Positions 1-20,274 of a stretch of DNA of 64,000 nucleotides are shown piece by piece. Position numbers and translations under genes: made by a program. The stretch spans positions 19,231,469-19,295,468 of the forward strand of contig CM051005.1 in assembly GCA_027704905.1 (NCBI GenBank), written 5' to 3'. The stretch is from Muraenolepis orangiensis (Eukaryota; Chordata; Actinopteri; Gadiformes; Muraenolepididae). Under the pieces are notes generated by a model that ran no database searches, was not told the DNA's origin, and was given only the letters and a program-made list of their open reading frames with translations. Each line of letters opens with the position of its first letter. Position 1 is the stretch's first letter.

Positions 1-59
<59 letters not shown>

Positions 60-205
60 TGCGTGCATGTGTCAGAGAGAGTATCAGTACGTGTGTGTGT
101 GTGGGTTATAGTGTGTGTGTGTGTGTGTGTGTGTGGGTGTGTGTGTGTGTGTGTCAGAGAGAGTATCAGTACGTGTGTGGTGTGTGTGTGTGGGGGTTAT
201 AGTGT

Positions 206-236
<31 letters not shown>

Positions 237-272
237 GGGGTTATAGTGTGTGTGTCTGTGTCTGTGTGTGGT

Positions 273-334
<62 letters not shown>
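1..334. repeat. Compound (TG)n microsatellite with poly-G run
   Basis: Near-continuous TG dinucleotides are broken by short GTATCAGTACG spacers that recur twice and by a pure G run at about 220-240. The long Cys-Val reading frames here are repeat artefacts. Confidence 0.97.
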
Positions 335-338
<4 letters not shown>

Positions 339-734
339 TGTTTTGTTTACCCTATCTATTTCCCTTTTGAAGTCCCGTGGAACCCAACAGGGAAACGTGC
401 TGCTAATTTTAGATTTCCATTTCCTCTTCCTCCTCTCGCCTCCCCAGCCTGGAGGAGGTTTGACTGCAGCACATCGGAAACTTTGAAGCACAAAGCCGGC
501 GGACCCATTCATAAACTACCAGCACGCCTCCTCCGTCAGGGAGTAACCTCTCGGGAACAAAACCCGAGGAGGGACGGACCCGAAAGGAAGGACCCCGGGT
601 GGATATGTTGTCACGGTAACCAAGCTATACATCATTTCGAAGAACAATCTGACGTTCCGTACGTTTTTCAACGTTTCCGGTTGGTTTTGGTCCAAATATG
701 CTGAGGCGTTTCATCAATAGCAGACCCGTAATTC
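335..734. other. Non-repetitive spacer, no supported gene
   Basis: About 400 bases of ordinary-complexity sequence between two repeats. An open frame runs through it on the plus strand, but it starts inside the TG array and I recognise no domain. A CCCCAG followed by open sequence near 443 could be a splice acceptor, but nothing pairs with it. Confidence 0.5.
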
Positions 735-1070
735 GGGTTATGAACCACCACCATCACCACCACCACCCTCCACCATCACCACCCTCCACCACTATCAGCA
801 CCCTCCAACCTTACCACCCTTACCACCACCACCACCCTCCACCCTCCAACCTTACCACCACCACCCTCCACCCTTACCACCCTTACCAACACCACCACCA
901 CCACCACCACCACCCTCCAACCTTACCACCCTTACCAACACCACCACCACCACCACCACCCTCCAACCTTACCACCCTTACCACCATAACCACCATAACC
1001 ACCACCCACCACCACCACCCTCCAACCTTACCACCATAACCACCACCAACCATCACCACCACCACCCATC
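735..1070. repeat. CCA-rich minisatellite
   Basis: Degenerate CCACCACC runs alternate with a CCTCCAACCTTACCACC block that recurs several times at irregular spacing. The plus frame reads His/Pro/Thr repeats and is not a gene. From 1071 to 1308 there is a short C-rich stretch, a few CTAATC repeats near 1148-1182 and otherwise nothing recognisable. Confidence 0.9.
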
Positions 1071-1306
1071 CTGTCCCCCCGTCCCCCGTCCCCCTCTCTG
1101 GATCGCAATCCATGCAGCCTTAATCTGGTTAACGGGAGCCGTCCAAGCGCTAATCCAATCCTAATCCTAATCTAATCCTAATGACCACTTAGCACTAATG
1201 AACAGATTATCGATCCCCATGTGTTCTATGATTGTATATTATTCTATTATCTCTTATCTTAATTATCGCTGGCAGTCGAGTCCGTCAGACACAGCGTCTG
1301 GGCGGC

Positions 1307-1414
<108 letters not shown>

Positions 1415-1448
1415 AGCCAGTGCGCGTGCACAGCGGCCGGACACCGCT

Positions 1449-1512
1449 GTGCGCGGCGTGGCGTGCACGAGAGAGCGTGTGTGCGCGGCGTGGCGTGCAC
1501 GAGAGAGCGTGT
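1449..1512. repeat. Two perfect 32-bp tandem copies
   Basis: A GC-rich 32-bp unit beginning GTGCGCGGCGTGG is present twice, head to tail, between a GA and a CA array. Confidence 0.9.
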
Positions 1513-1591
1513 GTGCACGCCCGCTGATTAAATGTAGCGATACAGTGATGGATGTATTGCGAGTCTTCTCTTTGCCCTCCACACCACCCCG

Positions 1592-1738
<147 letters not shown>

Positions 1739-1767
1739 TGTGACAGGCTGTGGTGCTGAGGATGGTT

Positions 1768-1770
<3 letters not shown>

Positions 1771-1854
<84 letters not shown>

Positions 1855-1921
1855 CAACAGAGAGAGAGGAACAGAGAGAGGGGGGGAGAGAAAGAGTGAG
1901 AGTAAGAGAGATAGAGCGAGA

Positions 1922-1972
<51 letters not shown>

Positions 1973-1975
1973 GGA
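1771..1975. repeat. (GA)n microsatellite, degenerate 3' half
   Basis: Pure GA to about 1851, followed by interrupted GA/GGGA tract to 1975. Confidence 0.95.
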
Positions 1976-2040
1976 GAGTGTCCTTGAATAAGGACGGAGG
2001 TGTTCTGCTGGATCTAATGTGACGGAAGGAGGAACCGGAA

Positions 2041-2376
<336 letters not shown>

Positions 2377-2519
2377 CACACTATGTTATTTTGGGGACAT
2401 TGGGGACAAATTCCTTGACAACCTGCAGTAGAAGCCTTCTGTGTCTGTGGTTTGGCAATTCATATCACATGACCCATGACCCATGACAGACAGATAGTCA
2501 TTAGCCTACCTAACACAAC

Positions 2520-4008
2520 CCTGTCCTGCACTACCCTACTGTAGTCTACCCACTATACCCTACAACGACCCTACTGTAGCCTAACCTATACCATAAACTA
2601 CCCTACCATAAACTACCCTACCCTCCTATACCCTAAACTACCCTACTATACCCTACACCTTAAACTATCCTACCCTATCCTTAAACTACCCTAGTCTTCC
2701 CTTCCCTAGTCTACCCTACCCTAAACTACCCTTGTCTACCTTACCCTAAACTACCCTAGTCTACCCTATCCTAAACTACCCTAGTCTACCCTACTCTAAA
2801 CGACCCTAGTCGACATACCCTAAACTACCCTAGTCTACCCTATCCTAAACTACCCTAGTCTACCATACCCTAAACTACCCTAGTCTACCCTATCCTAAAC
2901 TACCCTAGTCTACCCTACTCTAAACGACCCTAGTCTACCATACCCTAAACTACCCTCGTCTACCATACCCTAAACTACCCTAGTCTACCATACTCTAAAC
3001 TACCCTAGTCCACCCTGCCCTAAACTACCATTGTCTACCCTACCCTAGTCTACCATACCCTAAACTACCCTAGTCTACCATACTCTAAACTACCCTAGTC
3101 CACCCTGCCCTAAACTACCATTGTCTACCCTACCCTAGTCTACCATACCCTAAACTACCCTAGTCTACCATACTCTAAACTACCCTAGTCTACCCTGCCC
3201 TAAACTACCATTGTCTACCCTACCCTAGTCTACCATACCCTAAACTACCCTAGTCTACCATACTCTAAACTACCCTAGTCTACCCTGCCCTAAACTACCA
3301 TTGTCTACCCTACCCTAGTCTGCCATACCCGAAACTACCCTAGTCTACCATACCCTAAACTACCCTAGTCTACCATACCCTAAACTACCCCAGTCTACCC
3401 TATCCTAAACTACCCTAGTCTACCCTACTCTAAACGACCCTAGTCTACCATACCCTAAACTAGCCTAGTCTACCATACTCTAAACTACCCTAGTCTACCA
3501 TACCCTAAACTACCCTATCCTAAACTACCCTAGTCTACCCTACTCTAAACGACCCTAGTCTACCATACCCTAAACTACCCTAGTCTACCATACTCTAAAC
3601 TACCCTAGTCTACCCTGCCCTAAACTACCATTGTCTACCCTACCCTAGTCTACCATACCCTAAACTACCCTAGTCTACCATACTCTAAAGTACCCTAGTC
3701 TACCCTGCCCTAAACGACCATTGTCTACCCTACCCTAGTCTACCCTACCCTAAACTACCCTAGTCTACCATACTCTAAACTACCCTAGTCTACCCTGCCC
3801 TAAACTACCATTGTCTACCCTACCCTAGTCTACCATACCCTAAACTACACTAGTCTACCATACTCTAAACTACCCTAGTCTACCCTGCCCTAAACTACCA
3901 TTGTCTACCCTACCCTAGTCTACCATACCCTAAACTACCCTAGTCTACCATACCCTAAACTACCCTAGTCTACCATACCCTAAACTACCCTAGCCTACCC
4001 TACTCTAC
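2520..4008. repeat. CTA-rich minisatellite with 90-bp higher-order units
   Basis: The base unit is about 22-23 bp around CCCTAAACTACCCTAGTCTA. Four variant units form a 90-bp higher-order repeat, seen by matching phase at 3061, 3151 and 3241, and again at 3571, 3661, 3751 and 3841. One unit in each four carries the variant ACTACCATTGTCTACC. The ends of the array (2520-2700) are degenerate and simpler. There are no open frames of note. Confidence 0.95.
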
Positions 4009-4061
4009 TCTGCCGGGTGTAGGGATGCTTAAGTTAAGTTTGTATGGCCGTTTGCACTTCC

Positions 4062-4062
<1 letters not shown>

Positions 4063-4098
<36 letters not shown>

Positions 4099-4231
4099 CT
4101 GTGGCCATGCAAGCTTGTGTTTTTCCCATTACCTTGTCATACACTTTGCACACATTGCCATTTAAGCATATTTTTTGGTGTGCAAATTATCGGAGAATAG
4201 GTTTCTTATTGTGCTACAGAAATTACAAGAT

Positions 4232-4281
<50 letters not shown>
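4063..4281. repeat. Two (TG)n arrays
   Basis: TG dinucleotides at about 4063-4097 and 4233-4280, with ordinary sequence between them. Confidence 0.95.
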
Positions 4282-4434
4282 GCATCTCACTTTCTAGTTA
4301 TTTCCGTTCCTTTTGAAGTCCATGCGGAGGAGTGGAGACCGGAAGGCACGGAGCAAGGATGTACAGCGCGAGCAGGAGAACAATAGACCATAGGGAGAGC
4401 TGCCGAAGGCGCCTGCCGCTCCTCGCCTCGCAGC

Positions 4435-4447
4435 CGCCCTCTGGTGG
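4435..4447 (-). promoter_or_regulatory. CTCF-like binding site
   Basis: The minus strand reads CCACCAGAGGGCG, which fits the vertebrate CTCF core consensus (CCASYAGRKGGCR) at every position. It sits in about 320 bp of GC-rich unique sequence (4281-4608) between microsatellites, within a GCCGCC...GGCGGC inverted repeat. A CACGTG E-box lies just downstream. It is a sequence match only. Confidence 0.55.
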
Positions 4448-4608
4448 CGGCTGGGTGGAACTGCATCACGTGGCGCCATTTGTTCTTGCGTGGTGAACAG
4501 ATGATCGGAAATGCTGGCTAAACAGATGTCTCCGAGAAGACATGTTCAAAGCAGAGCTAAGACAACCACGACAAACAAGCCAAAAATAGACAGCTTCAGG
4601 TGAGTTCA

Positions 4609-4616
4609 CGAGAGAG

Positions 4617-4691
<75 letters not shown>

Positions 4692-4767
4692 AAGTAGAGA
4701 CATTTTCATAGTTACATCTGAAATGCTGAATTTGTACATAATAGATGAGGTGACATCTAAACTCTCT

Positions 4768-4830
<63 letters not shown>
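4609..4830. repeat. (TG)n and (CT)n arrays
   Basis: GA/TG array at 4609-4687, then about 80 ordinary bases, then a C run and a CT array at 4769-4829. Confidence 0.95.
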
Positions 4831-4834
<4 letters not shown>

Positions 4835-4937
4835 ACTCTCTTTTTCTCTCACTCTCCCACACACAGACCTCTTGAGTGGCATCTTCATCACCTCTTTCAA
4901 GTGTGGAAAAATGCATTGATAAGCAAGTGGACTCACG

Positions 4938-5086
4938 TACACACACACCCACACACACACCTACACACCCACACCCCCCCCCCCACACACACACACATTG
5001 TAGTGTTAAATTAGGTCAGCAATGGAGAGTGGGTTTTTAATGCTGAGATACACTCTAGAACAGATCTGCATATTCATGTGGGTTGC

Positions 5087-5147
<61 letters not shown>

Positions 5148-5184
5148 GTACAAGTCTAAACATGCCAATCAGCAACATTGATAG

Positions 5185-5238
<54 letters not shown>
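4938..5238. repeat. CA- and TG-rich arrays
   Basis: Interrupted CA with a C run (4938-4998), pure CA (about 5091-5146) and pure TG (about 5186-5238). Confidence 0.93.
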
Positions 5239-5243
<5 letters not shown>

Positions 5244-5297
5244 CACCCATCATAAACATACAGAATCGTTTATGTTCACTTCATTTAAACACGCAAC

Positions 5298-5403
5298 ATC
5301 CTTCTCCTCCTCCTCCTCCTCCTCCTCCTCTCCTCCTCCTCCTCCTCCTCCTCCTCCTCCTCCTCCTCCTCCTCCTCCTCCTCCTCCTCCTCCTCCCTCC
5401 TCC
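5298..5403. repeat. (TCC)n trinucleotide array
   Basis: Trinucleotide repeat over about 105 bases with one phase slip near 5330. Confidence 0.96.
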
Positions 5404-5454
5404 TTGCCTGTAGCAATAGATTACGTTCCATGTCTCTCCATGCTTCTCCTGCCT

Positions 5455-5575
5455 TCACCGTGAGGATCTCACTGGAGCTATTTGGTTTACTGCTCAAGGG
5501 CACCTTGGTACTTTCTGCGAGAAGCAGCCGAGGAATTGAACCCGCAACCCTCTCTACTGCTGCCCGCGGCTGCCA
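5455..5575 (-). repeat. Possible tRNA-derived SINE remnant
   Basis: On the minus strand GGTTCAATTCC resembles a pol III B box (GGTTCRANYCC). About 40 bases further on is GTGCCCTTGAGCA, a phrase common in tRNA-derived fish SINEs just after the tRNA-like head. No intact A box was found, so this is a fragment at best. Confidence 0.4.
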
Positions 5576-5587
5576 CTCACAGGCTAC

Positions 5588-5643
5588 CGTGACTGATGAG
5601 CGCACGCACGCACACACACACACACACACGCACGCACGCACGC

Positions 5644-5703
<60 letters not shown>
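5588..5703. repeat. CGCA/(CA)n microsatellite
   Basis: Mixed CGCA tetramers followed by a pure CA array. Confidence 0.95.
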
Positions 5704-5705
<2 letters not shown>

Positions 5706-5774
5706 TACGTAGCTACATTGACTGCAGGACCTGGATCTATTAAAGTAGTGTCGTGAGGCGAATGACGCACATGC

Positions 5775-6058
5775 GTGTGTGTGTGTGTGTGCGGTGTGGA
5801 TGGAGAGGTGGTGGGGGAGGGAGTGTTAGGGGAAGGAGAGAGCCCGGGTGGGGGTGGGGGGGTGTGGGGTTGGGGGGGGGGGGGGGGGGGGGGGTGATAA
5901 AGGAGAAGAAACGAAAGCAAAGTCTCCCCCTAAGGATAGACTTGTCAAAAGCCCCTACTTTGCGTTTCTGACTTTTCTTCGGCGATGAACAACAGTTTCC
6001 TCTGACAAAGCATTTTCCTGTGAGGGGAGGGGGGAGAGGGGGGGGGGGGGGGGGGTTA
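5775..6058. repeat. G-rich tract with TG and poly-G runs
   Basis: Short TG array at 5775-5791 and two poly-G runs (about 5872-5894 and 6036-6056) flanking about 140 bases of ordinary sequence. Confidence 0.85.
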
Positions 6059-6061
6059 GGG

Positions 6062-7345
6062 GAGGACGGAAGAAGCAAAGGGAGGGAGAGAGGGAGGAAT
6101 GGAGAGAAAGTGGGAGGGGTGGAGAAAGAAAAGAAGGAAGGGATGGAGAGAAGGACATAAGGAGGGAGGGAGGACGTGTGGGAGGGAGGGAGTGATGTAG
6201 GGGGGACCGAAGGATGGAGAGAGGGAGAGAGGGAGGGAGGGAGGGAGGGAGGGAGGGAGAGAGGGAGAGAGGGAGGGAGGGAGGGAGGGAGAGAGGGAGA
6301 GAGGGAGGGAGAGAGAGAGGGAGGGAGGGAGGGAGGGAGGGAGGGAGGGAGGGAGGGAGGGAGTGATGTAGGGGGGACAGAAGGATGGAGAGAGGGAGAG
6401 AGGGAGGGAGAGAGGGAGGGAGGGAGGGAGAGAGAGAGGGAGTGATGTAGGGGGACGGAAGGATGGAGAATAGGAGGGAGGGAGAGAGGGAGGGAGGGAG
6501 GGAGGGAGGGAGGGATGGTGGGATGTAGGGGGACGGAAGGATGGAGAATGGGAGGGAGGGAGAGAGGGAGAGAGAGGGAGGATGGAGAGAGGGAGGGAGG
6601 GAGGGAGGGATGGAGGGATGTAGGGGGACGGAAGGATGGAGAATGGGAGGGAGGGAGAGAGGGAGAGAGGGAGAGAGGGAGAGAGGGAGGGAGTGAGTGA
6701 TGTATGGGGACTGAAGGATGGAGAGAGGGAGAGAGGGAGGGAGGGAGGGAGAGAGGGAGGGAGTGATGTAGGGGGACTGAAGGATGGAGAGAGGGAGGGA
6801 GGGAGGGAGGGAGGGAGGGAGGGAGGGAGGGATGGATGGAGGGAGGGTGTGATGTAGGGGGACGGAAGGATGGAGAGAGGGAAGGATGGAGAGAGGCAGT
6901 GAGGGGGAGAGGGAGGGAAGGAGTGAGGGAGGGAGGGAGGGAGGGAGGGAAGGAGTGAGGGAGGGAGGGAGGGAAGGAGTGAGGAGGGAGGGAGGGAGGG
7001 AGGGAGGGAGTGAGGGAGGGAGGGAAAGATGGAGGGAGGGAGGGAGGGAGGGATGGAGGGAGTGAGGGAGGGAGGGAAAGATGGAAAGATGGAGAGAGGG
7101 AGAGAGGGAGGGAGGGAGGGAGAGAGGGAGGGAAGGAGTGAGGGAGGGAGGGAGGGAAGGAGTGAGGGAGGGAGGGAAGGAGTGAGGGAGGGAGGGAGGG
7201 AGTGGGGGAGGGAGGGAGGGAGTGAGGGAGTGAGGGAGGGAGGGAAAGATGGAGAGAGGGAGTGAGGGAGAGAGGGAGGGAAGGAGTGAGGGAGGGAGGG
7301 AGGGAAGGAGTGAGGGAGGGAGGGAGGGAGTGATGTAGGGGGGAC
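6062..7345. repeat. 1.3-kb GGGA/GAGA minisatellite
   Basis: Dense GGGAGGGA and GAGAGGGA tetramers punctuated by a recurring GATGTAGGGGGAC(G/A/T)GAAGGATGG landmark (about 6189, 6364, 6443, 6522, 6618, 6701, 6766, 6851, and a partial copy at 7333), giving irregular units of about 70-170 bp. The minus strand is open for over 500 codons of Pro-Ser-Leu repeats, which is a property of the tetramer and not a gene. Confidence 0.95.
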
Positions 7346-7450
7346 AGGCCGGGAAAAGAGTGAAATAGAGAGAAAATGAGAGATGGGAAGAACGAAAAAG
7401 AATTAGAGACACAGAGGAGGGGTGCACAAACGGAGAGAGGGAGAGAAAGT

Positions 7451-7973
<523 letters not shown>

Positions 7974-8211
7974 CTGCATCTAATCTACTTTAACTATCAT
8001 CAAATCCGTAGAGATCCAATTACAAAGATGGAGGGGTATTTGTTTTTTGTGTGCGCATCCTAAAAGACTAATTAAAGTTGTGTGTAAAGATGGAATTATT
8101 TGATATTAAACAAATGTCTTTTCAGTTCTCTAATTGCCTCTTGGTTGTTTTATTGAAATTTTGGCTCCTATGACTTTGAAGCTATTTCTAGAATAGTGTT
8201 TTGATACAGAG

Positions 8212-8215
<4 letters not shown>

Positions 8216-8284
<69 letters not shown>
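8216..8284. repeat. (GA)n microsatellite
   Basis: Pure GA over about 69 bases. From 8285 to 8557 I see nothing recognisable beyond a GGGGAGGGG patch near 8480. Confidence 0.95.
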
Positions 8285-8287
<3 letters not shown>

Positions 8288-8557
8288 ATAATGCAAATGT
8301 TTACGGAGATGGGTAAAGACGCGTCGTTCTATGGCCTCATCCCAGGAAATAGTTTATAAATAGTATCTAATATTGTAGCCATTTCACTACACATAGCCTA
8401 TGCATTTCTGTACGACCCTATTGTTTTTGGGTTTTACTAATGTCAGTGTCTATCTTATAAGGTAGCTTGCATCATGCGGGGGGGAGGGGTGGGGTGGTGG
8501 GAGGAGAGGTAGGGAGAGAGAACCTACACAATTAAATTAAACTCCACAGGCAATTGT

Positions 8558-8722
8558 TTACTGTTCGCTCATGTTACTATTCCACGTAGCGCGGGCGCCC
8601 CCATGTGGCCAAACCGGCACACTGCACGAGCAGTGACTGCTGGGAGGCGCTGATCCGGGAGGAGCCTCGATGTTTCTTGTCGAGGTAAAGGAAACTTAAG
8701 TAGTCGACGCTCAAAGTTGGTC
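8558..8722 (+). promoter_or_regulatory. Proximal promoter/5' UTR of CXorf38-like copy 1 with degenerate ISRE
   Basis: This block is conserved with 30028-30180 upstream of copy 2, and homology between the two copies begins here, marking the duplication edge. The sequence GTAAAGGAAAC at 8685-8695 is one mismatch from the ISRE core GAAANNGAAAC; copy 2 matches perfectly at the same place. It ends 27 bp before the ATG. Confidence 0.5.
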
Positions 8723-16630
<7,908 letters not shown>

Positions 16631-16762
16631 CAACAGAAAGAAAGGCAAAGAAAAAAGGACTGAACCATTTCCCACGGAGGGGTCTGTAAAAGAGGGGAGG
16701 GGGGGGGGGGGGTGGCAAGAGACACACGTTGGAAGAGGTAGCCGTAAACTCGCGGATGGTCA

Positions 16763-16768
16763 AATAAA
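16763..16768 (+). terminator. Candidate polyadenylation signal of copy 1
   Basis: AATAAA 133 bp after the exon 6 stop codon. An ATTAAA at about 17212 is an alternative. The region 16769-17480 otherwise holds an (ATC)n-rich patch (16915-16995) and AT-rich sequence conserved with 47525-48440 behind copy 2. Confidence 0.45.
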
Positions 16769-17580
16769 CGTAGGCCTACGTTACTTCATGTCCAGTGTGG
16801 TGTCGGGGTTGTAGGATGCGGAGGGACAGTGTCCCTTCTCTTGGGTTTGTGCCTCTCCTCCCCCCCCCCATGACATGACTTCATTCCACTTACTTGCAGT
16901 GGACTTCCTTAACGTCATCATCATCACATCAACACACTTAATATCATCATCGTCATCACTAGCACTAGCATCATCATCAGCATCATCATGCTGCTGCTAG
17001 TCCACTGACCCATTGTGCTGTCAGTTATCAATCAATGACAGTCACCTGTCGGCCCCCTTCTGTCCCATATCAAAGTCGTAAAGATTATTTTTTAATTTTT
17101 ATATTTTTTTTTATTCTTGTGATGATTCTGTACACAAATATGAGGGATTGTGTCTGTAGGGCCGGATTTCATTGGCTATTGTGGAAAAATGTTTTAAGTA
17201 TTGATTATTGATTAAAAGCACTTGTCTTTGGGTTGTCTGAGCCGTTTGTAGTCAATGTAGTTATTACTTTGTTATTGCCAAAATACGCGTTCATTATTAT
17301 TAATATTATGTGATACCACTGTGGTATAAATCAAGAAAATGCATGCATAATCGATATAAGCAATGTACAGTTAATCACCAAAAGTATCCAACATATAATC
17401 AGTGTTAAGTTCTAAGAATGTTTTCCCATGTAAGTATTAAACATATAATCAAGAAGTGTTCATGTTTCCCATGTACCCTTTAGATGAACAGTGTGTGTGA
17501 AGCTTTAATGGATCTACTCAGCAGCATAAAGAAGTGTGTGTTCGGCGGTTGAAGATTGTGTCAGAATGTGCTGTGCCATA

Positions 17581-17751
17581 GGCAGTGTAACGGGAGGGAC
17601 AGGATACATCAGGAGGCCGGAGGGTAGAGAGAAAGAAGGCAGTGTAACGGGAGGGACAGGATACATCAGGAGGCCGGAGGGTAGAGAGAAAGAAGGCAGT
17701 GTAACGGGAGGGACAGGATACATCAGGAGGCCGGAGGGTAGAGAGAAAGAA
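17581..17751. repeat. Three near-perfect 57-bp tandem copies
   Basis: Units start at 17581, 17638 and 17695 with GGCAGTGTAACGGGAGGGAC. The period is a multiple of three, so a plus frame of 132 codons (17536-17934) repeats a 19-residue block (G-S-V-T-G-G-T-G-Y-I-R-R...). I recognise no family, and the frame may be fortuitous. From 17935 to 18222 nothing recognisable is seen. Confidence 0.9.
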
Positions 17752-18222
17752 GAAGATGGCAGGTGGTTTCGGCCCAAAGAGTCTCCCATTCACATGGACC
17801 TTGAGAGACAGATAACAGCCTGTAACGGTCCCGTAACACAGGTTGGTCCCGTAACACAGATTACCGAAACACCCTTGAACATAGAGAAAGTATCAAAGAT
17901 GATGACGACAAAGAAGACCAGGCGACGTTGTTAACTGCATAAATATGTGTGTGTGGGAGAGGGGGCAGATCTTAGTAGACTATACTGTCCGGCAGTTAAC
18001 TGGTCTGTCGGGTGGATTACCTGGGCTTTCTGTTCTCGAGAACATTATTTTGTATCGTATCTCAGCAGCCATTTCATTAAATCAACGTTTTACTTATTAA
18101 TGGGCTATATGCACTAAGCTGTGTGAAGGACTTCCGGCTTCAAATTAAACGAGTAAACCTCTTCCGGTATATTTGTTTACTTCCAACTAGCAAAGCTACA
18201 GCTCCTGAGGTACTATTTCACC

Positions 18223-18391
18223 ATGAATTCCCATAAGAAAATGCGTTTTCAAAAACAGAAGAAATACTCCGAACATTGTTGTGTTCCGCTTTGTTCGGCA
18301 TCATCTAAATGTAACGGAATTTAGGTTCCATGGCTTTCCAACCCATCCCGACCTGAGAAGAACCCGACGCGGACATCCGATTCTATACCAG
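18223..18391 (+). pseudogene. THAP zinc-finger exon (broken)
   Basis: From an ATG at 18223 the frame gives a lysine-rich start then C-C-V-P-L-C and, after a frameshift near 18312, F-R-F-H-G-F-P, P-D-L-R: the C2CH THAP DNA-binding pattern. A donor CAG|GTAACG follows at 18391. An in-frame TAG at the frameshift makes it non-functional. The exon's 3' part and intron are repeated inverted at 20153-20277. Its partner could be the SWIM exon downstream or the THAP-associated transposase. Confidence 0.7.
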
Positions 18392-18800
18392 GTAACGTTA
18401 GACCCAAGTTGTGCTATTCAGCTAACTGTTTGACATCGACCAAAGTAAACATGTTAAACTATAAAGAATCCTATCGTAAGTCTTAATACAAAAGAGTTAC
18501 TGTGCCTACTGCACATTGGTCAGATCATTTGATCAAGTTAAGGATAAGGTGGAAATGTGTTTGGGTGATCAAACATATTTACATAAGTTAACACTGCTAA
18601 TATACACCATCTAAGGCATAATAGTTATCAAGGAAGGTTATTCAAGTTTGTTTGAGTAGGGAGAGAATGTAAAGCTAAGCATTTAGGAGGGTAGGCATAG
18701 TCTATGAGCATGGTTCAGTAACAATAACAATAACAGTTCTACTCATAATAACCTACTTTTCCATGAAGCAGAGGGTATATTTAATTGTTTTCTCTTCTTA

Positions 18801-18905
18801 GATTCTGCTTCTTGATTCATGGCCAGTGGTGTTGACACAGCCGATGCTCCTGTGTGGCAGGCAGTGTTGTGTGCAATCACATAGTGGCCTTGCTGTTCCA
18901 AACAG
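18801..18905 (+). pseudogene. SWIM zinc-finger exon fragment
   Basis: The plus frame gives C-S-C-V-A-G-S-V-V-C-N-H-I-V-A-L-L-F-Q-T, a SWIM motif (C-x-C...C-x-H), ending at a donor CAG|GTGTGC. It is homologous to the better preserved exon at 29279-29473. The upstream part of the frame has a stop. No coding sequence is recognised from 18906 to 19240. Confidence 0.65.
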
Positions 18906-19239
18906 GTGTGCAACAATTACACATGGATCCACAAGTGCAAAGATCAATTAGGGAAAAAGCTGACCATTTATTTTTCTACATATACATGCCAAGATACGTC
19001 TTTGAGAAATGAACATGAGCAAAACCCAGGTTCTTCAATGAAAGATTGGAATGACAAAATGTTATAAAATATTTTATTACAGTTCATTTTCCAATAATGT
19101 TTTTTAGCCAATATGTTACAATAATGATGTATGTACAATATGTTACAATGTTAATTTTTACTAATCTATACAAATGACTTTACATTCAATTAAATGACAA
19201 AAACCTGGTGTTGAACCAATGCTTTACTTAACCCATGCC

Positions 19240-19640
19240 TTAACTAATGCCTTGTTTTGGTAGTTTGACAACAGGCATGCCACTGTAAACGTCTGCCAAT
19301 AAGCCCTTTCATGGTGCAGTGAGATTTGTAGGTGGAGTACATCTCACTTTGCAGGAGTGGTAAGGATGGTGTCTGACACTTGAGCTCAATGCAGTCCAAG
19401 ATGACCTGGGTGTCTGGGAAATCTCAGAATTCCTCAGGGAGGTAAGCTTGCACTTCTGCAGGTGTGAGCCAGATGCATTGAGACCCCAGTGCAGTGGCTA
19501 GAAAACGTGTCCATGTTGCAATAATGCAGCTCACTGTGGACTGGTGTATGTTGAATGGATGCGCCGGGTCCCTCTCCTTCAAACCAACCGACAGGAAGAC
19601 GAGAAAAAGAAAGAACTCGTCGATTGGCTGGAGCAGCCAA
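19240..19640 (-). pseudogene. THAP-associated DDE (DDE_4-type) transposase fragment
   Basis: Read on the minus strand with frameshifts, it contains F-P-D-T-Q-V-I-L-D-C followed by Y-K-S-H-C-T-M-K-G-L-I-G, typical of the catalytic region of DDE_4 transposases found with THAP domains in fish. Upstream on the same strand (20277-20153) lies a copy of the THAP exon end, consistent with one broken minus-strand element. Most of the transposase is missing. Confidence 0.6.
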
Positions 19641-20152
19641 TCTCTGGAAGGTTAAAAAAAGTCACTGCTTTAAGTTATAAACTAGTAAGGCTGTGCTCTT
19701 GTTTGGCTAAATGTTTTATAATGGTTATGTGTACCTTACCATGGGGGAAACTGAGTTGCTGTAGTGCACCGGTGTATTTAAAGGGGGCTGAGTCCTTTAG
19801 TGTAGCCTTCTGTAAATGCAATGGCATCCCACCCTCTGTTACTACAGAGCAGCTCAGACCATAACCTACCGTTGACGGACGTGCTCTGGAGGCTCTTGGC
19901 TCTGGAGACCCGAACCGTTTAGTCAATTGAAGGCTCAATCAAACCCCAAAAAGCCATCAGGTGGTCATAGCTTGGAAAGACATATACATCATGTCAGTCA
20001 TTAATTAACAAAGTAAATACAATCATACACGGTCACCAAAATAATGTTAGCTGTAACAACTAAGCCAATGTCTCATCTCGTATGACAGGCTGCAGTGGTC
20101 ACGCAGTAGGTACATTAACCTTTTTATTAAGACTTTTATTAAGACATTAAGA

Positions 20153-20274
20153 CGATAGGATTCTTTAGTTTAACTGATGTTTACTTTGGTCGATGTCAAA
20201 CAGTTAGCTGAATAGCACAACTTGGGTCTAACGTTACCTGGTATAGAATCGGATGTCCGCGTCGGGTTCTTCTC

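Noticed and set aside
4287..4479. Short minus-strand frames in the GC-rich island
   Set aside because: About 60 codons in overlapping frames, no splice partners and no recognisable domain.
5455..5575. Functional tRNA gene on the minus strand
   Set aside because: Only a B-box-like sequence is present; no A box, acceptor stem or anticodon arm could be folded.
17581..17751. CRISPR-like array (also 20658-20825 and 63675-63868)
   Set aside because: Direct tandem units with no unique spacers, in a vertebrate genome.
19544..19938. Plus and minus frames of about 90-106 codons
   Set aside because: No domain; they overlap the transposase remnant and lack splice support.
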